Notes under the pieces: model-generated
Databases searched by the model: none
Seen by the model: only the letters and a program-made list of their open reading frames with translations
Told to the model about the DNA's origin: nothing
NCBI RefSeq assembly: GCF_900101435.1
Contig: NZ_FMZH01000002.1
Location: 310,001-374,000 of the forward strand
Direction: 5' to 3'
Length of the DNA: 64,000 bases
Source: Pedobacter soli
GTDB taxonomy: Bacteria > Bacteroidota > Bacteroidia > Sphingobacteriales > Sphingobacteriaceae
Made by a program: the position numbers and the translations under genes
In this document: in pieces, positions 36,574 through 45,519 of the stretch
Layout: the number at the start of each line of letters is the position of its first letter
Position numbering within the stretch: position 1 is the first letter of the stretch

Positions 36574-36846
36574 ATGATTGTCTGCTTGCATCGGAGGTAT
36601 TCTTACCACTATCAATTGTTAGTATGCCAGCAAGCTATGTTTGACTGCAAGTATCGTATGTTTGGTCGCCAGTGGCAATTGTTAGTGTGTTAGCTTCGTA
36701 TGTTTGCCTGCATCTGACGTTTGGTCAGCCTCCAGCTCGATATGTTTAGGGGCAACTGACGTTTGGTCAGGGTGTTAAGTGGTATGTTTTGATGCCAGTA
36801 GCTTATGTTTGCTTTTAACCGGTTGGTATATTTTGTGGCTGGTGGT
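36574..36846. repeat. 21-bp degenerate minisatellite, about 13 units
   Basis: Cut every 21 bases from 36574, the sequence falls into units with consensus ATGTTTG-NN-TGCCAG-NNN-CGT. ATGTTTG or close variants begin at 36574, 36637, 36658, 36700, 36742, 36784 and 36805, and TTGTTAG or TTGGTCAG variants fill the units between. CTGACGTTTGGTCAG, a 5-bp hairpin, occurs twice 42 bases apart (36714 and 36756). One frame reads a loose 7-residue repeat but is broken by several stops, so it is not a gene as it stands. Confidence 0.8.
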
Positions 36847-37019
36847 TAGATTAGGGGGAGCGGTAAGTGATGACATATGGTTGTTATCACTCCGTGTTAT
36901 CGGTGCTTCCGTGGCTGAAATTGGTGGTAAAGTTAAGAGATGCTTCGTTGCACTCAGCATGACAGCAACGGATATTATTATTCTGTGTTTTCAGTGCCTC
37001 CGTGGCTAAAATCAACAGG
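36847..37019. other. Intergenic remainder with interspersed motifs
   Basis: Contains two copies of a GTGCYTCCGTGGCTRAAAT-like motif (ends near 36925 and 37012) and a GCATGACAGCAAC fragment near 36957-36969. These resemble interspersed intergenic repeats. There is no credible ORF from 36527 to 37019. Confidence 0.45.
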
Positions 37020-37925
37020 TTAACGCCCGTAAAGTGCCTTCAGTGCCTCATCCAGATGCGTAAACCTGAATTTAAAACCTGCATCCAGAATTTTCTGTGC
37101 AGAAGTATTACTACTCATTAAAACCGCCTCCGTGCGTTCGCCCAATAAGAGGTTTAAAGCCGCTTTAGGCACATGAATTGGCCAGAAGGGGCGATGCAGC
37201 TGTTTGGCCAGGGCTTTGGTAAGCGCTTTGTTCGTAACCGGAAAAGGCGCACAGGCATTGTAGTTCCCTTCCATTTTTGGGTTTTCGATGGCTTCGATAT
37301 ACATTTCAACCATATCATCAATGTGCAGCCATGGCGTCCATTGTTTTCCGCTATCCAAAGCAGCACCGGCAAATAACTTAACGGGTTGGGCGAGCTGTGG
37401 CAATGCACCACCCTTAGTGCTCAACACAATACCCGTGCGCAATTTAACAATGCGCAGGCTTAGTTTTTTGCCTTCATCTACCGCATCTTCCCAAAGCTTA
37501 CAGCATTCGGCTAAAAAGCCATAGCCATTTGCACTTTCTTCTGTGAGAATTTCATCGCCGCAATCGCCGTAATAGCCCACGGCAGATGAGGAAATAAAAG
37601 ATTTGATTTGGTGGCTGGCTGCTGATTTTATGGTGTTAAAAAGGAGCTCGGTCGATTTTACCCGGCTATCGATAATCTGTTTCTTGCGTTCGGGAGTCCA
37701 CTTTTTATCGGCCACCGCCTCGCCGGCTAAATGCACCACCGCATCTACACCAGCTATACAAGAGGCATCAATCGTTCCCCCGTAAACATCCCAGGTAAAA
37801 TTATGGGCATCTTTGCTGCTTTTTCGCGAAAGTGTATTTACCTCATAACCCCTGCTTAACAGCTGCTTTTTTAGTGCTGTGCCAACAAGTCCCGTAGCGC
37901 CCGTAATCAGTATTTTCTTTGCCAT
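37020..37925 (-). CDS. TIGR01777 family NAD(P)-dependent epimerase
   Basis: A 301-residue short-chain-dehydrogenase-fold protein of the TIGR01777 (YfcH) group. The Rossmann motif ITGATGLVGTALKKQL is at the N terminus (after MAKK), followed by VVHLAGEAVADKKWT, SSSAVGYYGDCGDE with the Tyr of the active site, and the C-terminal DUF1731-like domain (RPFWPIHVPKAALNLLLGERTEAVL). Its substrate is unknown. The start is the Met of MAKKILITG; 13 further codons upstream are open but not typical. It is divergent from the DASH cryptochrome, and in many Bacteroidota this family lies beside photolyase genes (from memory). Confidence 0.9.
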   Translation of the reverse strand: MAKKILITGATGLVGTALKKQLLSRGYEVNTLSRKSSKDAHNFTWDVYGGTIDASCIAGVDAVVHLAGEAVADKKWTPERKKQIIDSRVKSTELLFNTIKSAASHQIKSFISSSAVGYYGDCGDEILTEESANGYGFLAECCKLWEDAVDEGKKLSLRIVKLRTGIVLSTKGGALPQLAQPVKLFAGAALDSGKQWTPWLHIDDMVEMYIEAIENPKMEGNYNACAPFPVTNKALTKALAKQLHRPFWPIHVPKAALNLLLGERTEAVLMSSNTSAQKILDAGFKFRFTHLDEALKALYGR

Positions 37926-38096
37926 GTTTTTAAAACACCAAAGATACAAAAGGGTTTTTTGCATGGAGATTAAAACGAGATTAAAAGGCTGATGATCCTT
38001 TTGTTACCTGTTTGTAAAGAATTGTTTAAGGGTTTGATGAAGTGGAAAAATAAAATAAATTTGTAAACGCGTTCTTATACTCCTTTTCGATAAAAG

Positions 38097-39371
38097 ATGT
38101 CCAAAAAAATTTTAGTCTGGTTTAGAAACGATCTTCGCTTACATGATAATGAAATGTTGGTCGAAGCGATTGCTAAATCCGATTCGATTTTGCCCGTTTA
38201 TATTTTAGATCACCGCTTGTTTGGCGAAACCAAATACGGTACCCTGAAAACCGGCAACATTAGGGCGCAGTTCATTTTAGAAAGCGTTTTAGGCTTACGC
38301 AACTCCTTAAAACAAATTGGCGGCAATTTGCTTATTGCTGCAGGTAACCCCGAAGATATTATTCCGCAACTGGTGCAGGAATACGAAATTACCGAAGTGT
38401 ACCACCACCGCGAGGTAGCACGCGAAGAAACGCATGTATCCACATTGGTCGAAAATGCCCTGTGGAAGCTGCGCATCAATCTTAAGCATTTTATTGGCCA
38501 TACCTTATATAATAAAGAAGATTTACCTTTTCCGATCAAAGATATCCCCGACGCGTTTAACCAGTTTAAAAAGAAAATTGAGCGCGATTCGATTATCAAA
38601 CCCTGCTTTGCCGCACCCGATCGCATTAATGTGGCCGAAGTAATTGATTGGGGTACCCTGCCGTCACTGGCCGAGCTGAATCTTTCGGCGCCTGAAAAAG
38701 ACCAGCGTGCTGACTTTGAGTTTACCGGTGGTGAAACCGAAGGTTTGGTGCATTTGCAAAAGGTTATTGTGGCCATGCAGCAGGCTGCTACCACCAAGAA
38801 TTTAATTTTAGCCTCTAAACTATCGGCATGGCTGGCTATGGGCAGTTTATCGCCCCGTAAAGTATACTGGGAAATTAAAAAAATGGAAGGTGTACCCAAT
38901 ACCAAGGCCATGTTTAACCATATTTTATTAGGCTTGTTGTGGAGAGATTATTTCCGTTTCATGTTTAAGAAATATGGCAATACTTTTTTCCATCCGGATG
39001 GGTTTGGAAGTCAGGGTTTGGTTGATGTGGCAAACGAACAGGAGAACTTTAATAAATGGCGTAACGGGCAAACTGGTTTTGCGGTAGTTGATGCGGTAAT
39101 GACGGAGTTAAACCAAACCGGTTTTATTTCGAACATTGCCCGCCAAACGGCAGCCCTTTATCTGATTAATAATTTGGAGGTAAGCTGGGTTTTAGGCGCC
39201 GCTTATTTTGAAGAAAAACTGATCGATTACAATCCGGCAAGTAACTGGGGGAATTGGGCCAATGTTGCAGGCGTAGGTAACGATCAGAAATCGAAAAGTG
39301 TTTTCGATTTGGATAAAAACATTAAAAATCTCGATCCAAAAGGTAATTATGCCACCACTTGGGCATCATAG
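38097..39371 (+). CDS. DASH-family cryptochrome
   Basis: A FAD-binding photolyase/cryptochrome of the DASH type, 424 residues. DASH proteins repair dimers in single-stranded or looped DNA and may signal blue light. It begins with MSKKILVWFRNDLRLHDNEMLVEAI, and GETKYGTLKTGNIRAQFI is a DASH signature (TGxxRAxFL). The FAD domain shows AMGSLSPRKVYWEI, GLLWRDYFRFM, NQTGFISNIARQ and NPASNWGNWANVAGVGND. It differs clearly from the class I photolyase 2.4 kb away, so the genome carries both types close together. TAAATTTG lies about 35 bases before the start. Confidence 0.93.
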   Translation: MSKKILVWFRNDLRLHDNEMLVEAIAKSDSILPVYILDHRLFGETKYGTLKTGNIRAQFILESVLGLRNSLKQIGGNLLIAAGNPEDIIPQLVQEYEITEVYHHREVAREETHVSTLVENALWKLRINLKHFIGHTLYNKEDLPFPIKDIPDAFNQFKKKIERDSIIKPCFAAPDRINVAEVIDWGTLPSLAELNLSAPEKDQRADFEFTGGETEGLVHLQKVIVAMQQAATTKNLILASKLSAWLAMGSLSPRKVYWEIKKMEGVPNTKAMFNHILLGLLWRDYFRFMFKKYGNTFFHPDGFGSQGLVDVANEQENFNKWRNGQTGFAVVDAVMTELNQTGFISNIARQTAALYLINNLEVSWVLGAAYFEEKLIDYNPASNWGNWANVAGVGNDQKSKSVFDLDKNIKNLDPKGNYATTWAS

Positions 39372-39568
39372 TTGTGAGAAGAGGAGCATTGGTTTTTTGG
39401 TGGATTGAATGACTTAGTGTATTTCTTTAACCAATGATTAGGGTTCAGGATATATCTTTCAATAAATCAATTATTAAAAATTCAGTTATTCTTATTTTTA
39501 ATGTGGTTTTTTGCCAAAAATGTAAGGTAAAATTCTAATTTTGTAATGCTTATAGTAAATAGTTAATA

Positions 39569-42364
39569 ATGGATAGTTTATCTTATCTTAACGGCGCAAA
39601 TGCCGAATATATAGATGCTTTATATCAGTCGTATCAGCAGGATCCTGAATCAGTTGAATTTGGTTGGCAAAAGTTTTTTGAAGGTTTCGATTTTGGAAGA
39701 GGATCGGAAGCCACTGCAGTAACCGTAGAAACTCCGGAACAATTTTTAAAAGAGGTTAATGTGCTTAACCTGATTGATGGCTACCGTAGCCGCGGTCACT
39801 TATTTACGCATACCAACCCGGTACGCGAAAGACGCAAACATTTACCAACTTTAGAGCTTTCTAATTTCGGTTTATCTGATGCCGATCTGGAAACCGTTTT
39901 TAACTCTGGTGTAGAAATTGGTATCGGTGCAGCAAAGCTGAAAGATATTATTGCTGTTTTAAAACAAACTTATGTAGGCTCTATCGGAGCTGAATTTAAA
40001 TTTTTACGTACACCTGAAGTGTTGAACTGGATTCAGCAAAAAATGGAAAGTGTACGCAATACCCCTAATTTTTCTATCGAGGAGAAAAAACGTATCCTTC
40101 AAAAATTAAACGAAGCAGTAAGTTTCGAAAATTTTCTTGGAACCAAGTTTTTAGGTCAGAAACGTTTCTCATTAGAAGGAGCGGAAGCTTTAATCCCTGC
40201 ATTGGATTCGGTAATTGAAAAAGGTGCAGAACTGGGTATTGAAGAGTTTGTAATTGGTATGGCTCACCGCGGTCGTTTAAACGTGCTGGCCAATATCATG
40301 CAAAAAACCTATAAAGATATTTTTGCTGAATTTGAAGGTAAAAGCTACAACCCTGATACCCCTTTTGGTGGCGACGTAAAATACCATTTAGGTTATTCTA
40401 CCGATGTAACTACCAATGCAGGTAAGAGCGTTCACTTAAGTTTATGCCCAAATCCATCACACTTAGAAACTGTTGATGGCGTGGTAGAAGGCATGAGCCG
40501 TTCTAAAATCGACTTTAAATATGGTGGCGACAACAGTCGTTTAGCACCTATTTTGATCCATGGTGATGCTTCGGTTGCCGGACAAGGTATTGTTTACGAA
40601 GTAATCCAGATGGCTGGTTTGGAAGGTTATAAAACCGGTGGTACCATTCACCTGGTAATTAATAACCAGATTGGTTTTACCACTAACTATAAAGATGCAC
40701 GTACCAGTACTTACTGTACGGATATTGCTAAAGTAACTTTATCGCCTGTTTTCCACGTAAATGGCGATGATCCTGAGGCTTTGGTTTATGCCATTAACCT
40801 GGCGATGGAATACCGTCAGAAATATAAAAACGACGTTTTCATCGATATCCTTTGCTACCGTCGTTTTGGTCACAATGAGTCTGATGAGCCTAAATTCACG
40901 CAGCCTTTATTGTACAAAACCATCGAAAAGCACCCTAACCCAAGAGAAATCTATGTAGAGCAGTTAACCAAAGAAGGTAAGCTTGAAGCAGGGTTGGCAA
41001 AAGAAATGGAAAAAGATTTCCGTGGTATTTTGCAGGAGCGCTTAAACGAGGCTAAAGAATTTGTGGCCAGCAATAGCGAAGTGAAATTTGGCGGTGCATG
41101 GGCCGATCTGCGGATGGCTACACCTAAAGATTTTGAAGCTTCTCCGGTTACGGCAGTTAAAAAAACAACTTTATTGGAAATTGGTAAACGCATTACCACT
41201 TTACCATCAAATAAAAAGTTCTTCAAAAAAATCGAAAAACTATTTGCAGAGCGGACCAAAATGGTTAACGAGACGCATGTTTTCGATTGGGCAATGGGCG
41301 AGCAACTGGCTTATGGTACTTTGTTATCAGAAGGTAAACGTGTTCGTTTAAGTGGCCAGGATGTAGAGCGTGGTACTTTCTCTCACCGTCATGCGGTTTT
41401 AACCTTAGAAGACAGCGAGGAAGAATATGTACCATTGGCTAATATTTCAGATCAGCAGGCGGCTTTTGATATTTACAACTCGCACTTATCAGAATATGGT
41501 GTTTTAGGTTTCGAATATGGTTATGCCATGGCAAACCCTAACGCTTTAACCATCTGGGAAGCACAATTTGGCGATTTCTTTAACGGAGCACAGATTGTTG
41601 TCGATCAGTATATCGCAAGTGCCGAAACCAAATGGCAGCGCGAAAACGGTTTGGTAATGTTATTGCCTCACGGTTACGAAGGTCAGGGACCAGAGCACTC
41701 ATCAGCACGTATTGAGCGTTTTATGGAGCTTTGTGCCGATTATAACATGCAGGTGGTAAACTGTTCTACTCCGGCTAACTTCTTCCATGTTTTACGTCGC
41801 CAGTTTAAACGCGATTTCCGTAAACCTTTGGTTGTATTTACACCAAAAAGCTTACTGCGTCACCCGGCTTGCGTTTCTAAATTAGACGAATTTACCGAAG
41901 GTGGCTTTAAAGAGGTAATTGATGATGCAAATGCTAAAGTGGCCGATGTTAGCCGCGTGGTATTCTGTAGCGGTAAAATTTACTACGAATTACTGGAGAA
42001 ACAACAAGCTGATAAATTGAAACATGTTGCACTTGTTCGTGTAGAGCAATTGTATCCAACGCCGGTTGATCAGATGGAAGCCATCCAGAAAAAATACAAA
42101 AACGCTAAAGATATTTTCTGGGTACAGGAAGAGCCAGAAAATATGGGTGCATGGCCATACTTGTTCCGCAAGTTGTACAAAACTGCATTGAAAGGTATTG
42201 ATGTAATTTCGAGAAGAGAAAGCAGCAGTACTGCAACAGGTTTTGCAAAACAACATGCAAACCAGCAAGCTTATATTTTAGCCAAAGCTTTCGAAATTCC
42301 GGTAACAGAAGATGTGAAAGATATTGCTAAAAAAGCAACAAAAAAATTAGTTCAAATAGACTAA
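39569..42364 (+). CDS. sucA: 2-oxoglutarate dehydrogenase E1 component
   Basis: Thiamine-diphosphate decarboxylase of the 2-oxoglutarate dehydrogenase complex in the citric acid cycle. It is 931 residues. The N-terminal SucA segment (YIDALYQSYQQDPESVEFGWQKFFEGF) is characteristic. The ThDP-binding region (HGDASVAGQGIVYEVI to NNQIGFTT) and the C-terminal domain (DRRxxRHPA-like SLLRHPACVSKLDEF; EEPENMGAWPYL) are intact. The E2 gene starts 77 bases downstream on the same strand, so both are probably one operon. TAATTTTG lies near 39536-39543, 25 bases before the start. Confidence 0.97.
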   Translation: MDSLSYLNGANAEYIDALYQSYQQDPESVEFGWQKFFEGFDFGRGSEATAVTVETPEQFLKEVNVLNLIDGYRSRGHLFTHTNPVRERRKHLPTLELSNFGLSDADLETVFNSGVEIGIGAAKLKDIIAVLKQTYVGSIGAEFKFLRTPEVLNWIQQKMESVRNTPNFSIEEKKRILQKLNEAVSFENFLGTKFLGQKRFSLEGAEALIPALDSVIEKGAELGIEEFVIGMAHRGRLNVLANIMQKTYKDIFAEFEGKSYNPDTPFGGDVKYHLGYSTDVTTNAGKSVHLSLCPNPSHLETVDGVVEGMSRSKIDFKYGGDNSRLAPILIHGDASVAGQGIVYEVIQMAGLEGYKTGGTIHLVINNQIGFTTNYKDARTSTYCTDIAKVTLSPVFHVNGDDPEALVYAINLAMEYRQKYKNDVFIDILCYRRFGHNESDEPKFTQPLLYKTIEKHPNPREIYVEQLTKEGKLEAGLAKEMEKDFRGILQERLNEAKEFVASNSEVKFGGAWADLRMATPKDFEASPVTAVKKTTLLEIGKRITTLPSNKKFFKKIEKLFAERTKMVNETHVFDWAMGEQLAYGTLLSEGKRVRLSGQDVERGTFSHRHAVLTLEDSEEEYVPLANISDQQAAFDIYNSHLSEYGVLGFEYGYAMANPNALTIWEAQFGDFFNGAQIVVDQYIASAETKWQRENGLVMLLPHGYEGQGPEHSSARIERFMELCADYNMQVVNCSTPANFFHVLRRQFKRDFRKPLVVFTPKSLLRHPACVSKLDEFTEGGFKEVIDDANAKVADVSRVVFCSGKIYYELLEKQQADKLKHVALVRVEQLYPTPVDQMEAIQKKYKNAKDIFWVQEEPENMGAWPYLFRKLYKTALKGIDVISRRESSSTATGFAKQHANQQAYILAKAFEIPVTEDVKDIAKKATKKLVQID

Positions 42365-42441
42365 GTGCTTAGCGTTAAGCGCTGAGTGTTTGATTATTGA
42401 AAGTTGATCATTAGAAAGATAATAAAGACATATTTTATATT

Positions 42442-43668
42442 ATGAGTTTAGAGATAAAAGTTCCACCTGTAGGTGAGTCGATAACAGAAGTTGTTTTATC
42501 GCGTTGGATAAAAAACGATGGAGATGTTGTTGAAATGGATGAAGTGATTGCTGAATTAGAATCGGATAAAGCTACATTCGAATTAACTGCAGAACAAGCT
42601 GGAACTTTAAAAACCATAGCAGCCGAAGGCGATACTTTAGCCATTGGTGCAGTAGTTTGTAAAATTGAAGACGGTGGTGCAGCTCCTGCTAAAGCTGATG
42701 CGCCAAAAACTGAAGAAAAAGCAGTTGTTGCTGAAGAAAAAACTGCAGCTCCGGTTGCTGAAAAATCTGGCGAAAGCTATGCTACAGGTACTCCTTCGCC
42801 TGCTGCAGGTAAAATCCTTGCCGAAAAAGGTATTGATGCATCTGCTGTAAAAGGTACTGGTGTTGATGGCCGTATTACCAAAGATGATGCTGTAAAAGCA
42901 GAAGCTGGTAAAAAAGCTGAGGCACCAAAAGCCACTGCTCCTGTTGCTGCTGCAGCTCCGGCTGGTAGCCGTGGCGAGCGTCGCGAAAAAATGTCGCCAT
43001 TACGTAGAACTGTTGCAAAACGTTTGGTTGCTGTTAAAAATGAAACCGCTATGTTAACCACCTTTAACGAGGTTAACATGAAACCAATTATGGATTTACG
43101 CGGAAAATATAAAGACCAGTTTAAAGAGAAATTTGGTGTTGGTTTAGGTTTTATGAGCTTTTTCACTAAAGCCGTTACCGAAGCTTTAAAAGATTTCCCT
43201 GCTGTAAATGGTCGCATTGAAGGCGAAGAATTGGTTTACAATGATTTTGCTGATATTTCTATCGCAGTATCTGCACCAAAAGGTTTGGTTGTTCCGGTAA
43301 TCCGTAATGCAGAGAGCATGACTTTGGCACAGATTGAGAAATCGGTATTAGAGCTGGCTTTAAAAGCACGCGATAGCAAATTAACTATCGAAGAAATGAC
43401 TGGCGGAACATTTACCATCACCAACGGTGGCGTATTTGGTTCAATGATGTCGACTCCGATTATCAACGCACCACAATCGGCTATTTTAGGTATGCACAAC
43501 ATTGTTGAGCGTCCGGTTGCCGAAAAAGGTGAAGTGGTAATCCGTCCGATGATGTATGTTGCTTTATCTTACGATCACAGAATTATCGACGGACGTGAGT
43601 CAGTTGGTTTCTTAGTTCGTGTGAAACAATTATTAGAAGACCCGGCCAGATTGTTATTAGGCGTTTAA
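42442..43668 (+). CDS. sucB: Dihydrolipoyllysine-residue succinyltransferase (E2)
   Basis: The E2 core of the 2-oxoglutarate dehydrogenase complex; it takes the succinyl group onto lipoamide and passes it to CoA. It is 408 residues. The lipoyl domain is N-terminal with the lipoylated Lys at residue 43 ([11 protein letters not shown]), then an Ala/Lys/Pro-rich linker, a peripheral E3-binding domain ([31 protein letters not shown]), a second flexible linker and the catalytic domain ending with [16 protein letters not shown], whose His and Asp act in transfer. It follows sucA and ends at a strong terminator. Confidence 0.97.
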   Translation: MSLEIKVPPVGESITEVVLSRWIKNDGDVVEMDEVIAELESDKATFELTAEQAGTLKTIAAEGDTLAIGAVVCKIEDGGAAPAKADAPKTEEKAVVAEEKTAAPVAEKSGESYATGTPSPAAGKILAEKGIDASAVKGTGVDGRITKDDAVKAEAGKKAEAPKATAPVAAAAPAGSRGERREKMSPLRRTVAKRLVAVKNETAMLTTFNEVNMKPIMDLRGKYKDQFKEKFGVGLGFMSFFTKAVTEALKDFPAVNGRIEGEELVYNDFADISIAVSAPKGLVVPVIRNAESMTLAQIEKSVLELALKARDSKLTIEEMTGGTFTITNGGVFGSMMSTPIINAPQSAILGMHNIVERPVAEKGEVVIRPMMYVALSYDHRIIDGRESVGFLVRVKQLLEDPARLLLGV

Positions 43669-43698
43669 TCTCTTACGGAGATTGCTGTCTTAAATAAA

Positions 43699-43749
43699 AG
43701 AAGTCAAGTTTTAATAGCCATTGTGCTATAAAACTTGACTTCTTTTTTT
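43699..43749 (+). terminator. Long-stem terminator of sucAB
   Basis: AGAAGTCAAGTTTTA pairs with TAAAACTTGACTTCT around an inner AGC/GCT stem and ATTG-type loop, then seven T. The stem is unusually long and A/T-rich. Confidence 0.85.
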
Positions 43750-43792
43750 GCTTCAAAAAATAGAATTAACGTTAAATTTTCTAAAATGAGTC

Positions 43793-43816
43793 TGTCATCC
43801 TGAGCTTGTCGAAGGA
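43793..43816. repeat. Interspersed repeat (TCATCCTGAGCTTGTCGAAG type)
   Basis: TGTCATCCTGAGCTTGTCGA and four following bases. An inverted, nearly identical copy lies at 45486-45509. The motif is a common Bacteroidota intergenic repeat. The rest of 43750-43955 holds no gene. Confidence 0.6.
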
Positions 43817-43955
43817 GCTGGCTAACCATTGAGTGCAGCTTTTCGATAGTTCTCTAAGCTCTTTATTCAAGTAGGATTGGTTCCACCCTGAGTGTTTATA
43901 GTTAAGGATTAAAAATCCTGAGTTCAATCCCGACTAACGATTTCGCTATGTAATC

Positions 43956-44636
43956 CTATTTCGATAATTCCTTAATTGGTTTAATATCCAGTTGTTTAAA
44001 CTCTACCTCGCTGCCTTCTGCCTGTAAAGCAATCTGTCCGCTACTCGCCGTACAGTTGGTGCCATCATTTACCAATGCACCGTTTACCCAAACTTTAACT
44101 TCGTTATTTAAACATTGAATAATCATGGTATTCCATTCGCCAAGTGGTTTTTCACTGCCATCGGTCAGGTTTTTAATGCGACGCAGTTTATCGCCATTTA
44201 CGCCCCAGTTCTCTTTCGGGCCACGTCTGGCAACCATATCCGGAACCGTAATGTCTTCTTCAATGCACCAGAAATCGCCGGCATCTTTGTGTTGCATTTG
44301 CACCTCTAACGATTTTGGAAACATGCCGTACAAAGCCCTTGGGGTTGAGGCGTGTACTAAAACGCCACAGTTGCCGGGTTTGCCTGCAAAACGGTATTGA
44401 ACGGTTAACTGGTAGTTTTTGTAAGTTTTATCCGTTATTAAGTGTCCACCTGGGGTACCTAAGCTTACCAACATGCCATTACGTACAATAAATGGATTAA
44501 TAGTATCCGGTTTTTTATCCATCGCCGGTACATCTACATGCCAGCCTTTTAAATCTTTTCCGTTAAAAAGGCTCTTTTGGGCGAGTACAGGTGTGCTAAA
44601 TGCAATAAACAGGACTAATGCTGCGTATAATTTCAT
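43956..44636 (-). CDS. DUF1080 (3-keto-disaccharide hydrolase-like) secreted protein
   Basis: A 226-residue exported protein with a signal peptide ending PVLAQ. The concanavalin-like jelly-roll domain of DUF1080 follows: SLFNGKDLKGWHVD at the start, GMLVSLGTPGGHLIT, NCGVLVHASTPR, SLEVQMQHKDAGDFW, EWNTMIIQCLNNEVKVWVNGALV and GQIALQAEGSEVEFKQLDIKP at the end. Members act on or bind glycans, and some remove 3-keto-glucosides. The substrate cannot be told. It is monocistronic. Confidence 0.9.
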   Translation of the reverse strand: MKLYAALVLFIAFSTPVLAQKSLFNGKDLKGWHVDVPAMDKKPDTINPFIVRNGMLVSLGTPGGHLITDKTYKNYQLTVQYRFAGKPGNCGVLVHASTPRALYGMFPKSLEVQMQHKDAGDFWCIEEDITVPDMVARRGPKENWGVNGDKLRRIKNLTDGSEKPLGEWNTMIIQCLNNEVKVWVNGALVNDGTNCTASSGQIALQAEGSEVEFKQLDIKPIKELSK

Positions 44637-44831
44637 AGGTATATTTGGTTTTGATTATTTCAAATATAAGATTTTAAAGCGATATCCTGTCCGTAGAGTT
44701 AAGCGGAGCATATCTACGGGTGGGGAATGGATTTGAGTTTTCAAACTCAATAAATGCGTACGAGTCGAAGACTCTTTTCCATGCTGAAATCCGTAGAGCC
44801 CTTCGGAACTTTACAGATAGATTAGGGACTA

Positions 44832-45344
44832 TTAGAGTCTTAAAAGTGCCTCATAAGGATCTCCTTTTAAGCCCAGCAGTTGTGCAAAAGCAGGTTCGGT
44901 TTTAATGCCCTTATTCTTCAACCTGATGATTTCCTGCCTGAAAACTTCACCCTTTTCTAATAAAATTTGATGCTCTATAAGCATGTGCCGGAAGGCATTT
45001 TGTTGTGTTGCAGGTATGGCCTGACCGAAAATTTCGAACTCAAAACCAGCCATAAAGAAATTAGTTTTGACGGATTGAAACCTTGGATTCTCTGTAATTT
45101 TAAATCCTTTCTCGTTTTGGAAAAGATTAGTTAATGTTTTTGCAAATACTGTTTTATCCTGCACGTAGCAGATGATATCCAGATCGCTGCTTTCAATGTC
45201 GATGTTAATCGGGATAGTGCCCGCCAGAACCGGAGTGAAGGCCGCCAGTTTTTCCAGGATCTGATGTTCAGTCAAAACCTGGTAAGCTTTCTGTTGCTTC
45301 TCGTTTCCCGATTGGAGATAGGAGATGTGGAGAAAGTTGATCAT
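44832..45344 (-). CDS. DUF4269 family protein
   Basis: A 170-residue cytosolic protein of DUF4269, recognised from the run LQSGNEKQQKAYQVLTEHQILEKL and TPVLAGTIPINIDIESSDLDIICYV. The latter resembles the GS...DxDxx catalytic loop of nucleotidyltransferases (the DxD Asp pair is present), so a minimal nucleotidyltransferase fold is plausible but unproven. I start at MINFLHISYLQSG (45344); the 21 codons upstream in the open frame look non-coding. No operon partner. Confidence 0.8.
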   Translation of the reverse strand: MINFLHISYLQSGNEKQQKAYQVLTEHQILEKLAAFTPVLAGTIPINIDIESSDLDIICYVQDKTVFAKTLTNLFQNEKGFKITENPRFQSVKTNFFMAGFEFEIFGQAIPATQQNAFRHMLIEHQILLEKGEVFRQEIIRLKNKGIKTEPAFAQLLGLKGDPYEALLRL

Positions 45345-45430
45345 TGCAGCCGGATTTGTTACCAAAGTTAATAAACGTATTGTTAATGCCCGTTGGTGAG
45401 ACACCAACCGGTAGGAGAGAATATTTTCAT

Positions 45431-45460
45431 AAAAAAGCCCATCTCAGTTAAGAAATGGGC
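45431..45460 (-). terminator. Terminator downstream of lspA
   Basis: GCCCAT (45437-45442) pairs with ATGGGC (45455-45460). On the minus strand the hairpin is followed by six T (45436-45431). It would end the ileS-dksA-like-lspA unit. Confidence 0.75.
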
Positions 45461-45485
45461 AATGTTTTTTATTGGGTATTGAGTA

Positions 45486-45509
45486 TTCTTCGACAAGCTC
45501 AGAATGACA
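45486..45509. repeat. Interspersed repeat, inverted copy of the 43793 element
   Basis: TTCGACAAGCTCAGAATGAC and neighbouring bases are the reverse complement, with two changes, of the element at 43793-43816. The two copies bracket the DUF1080 and DUF4269 genes. Confidence 0.6.
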
Positions 45510-45519
45510 ATTGATTTGA

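Noticed and set aside
36574..36846. CRISPR array
   Set aside because: Unit length is 21 bases with no unique spacers of constant length and no cas genes; it is a degenerate tandem repeat.
38210..38911. 233-residue minus-strand ORF
   Set aside because: Antisense to the DASH cryptochrome, no recognisable domain, Ser/Cys-rich composition typical of reverse-frame reading.
44640..44831. Small gene or RNA between DUF1080 and DUF4269 (GAGTCGAAGACTC hairpin, CCGTAGA inverted words)
   Set aside because: Hairpins are short and no promoter or ORF goes with them; it looks like scattered repeat debris.
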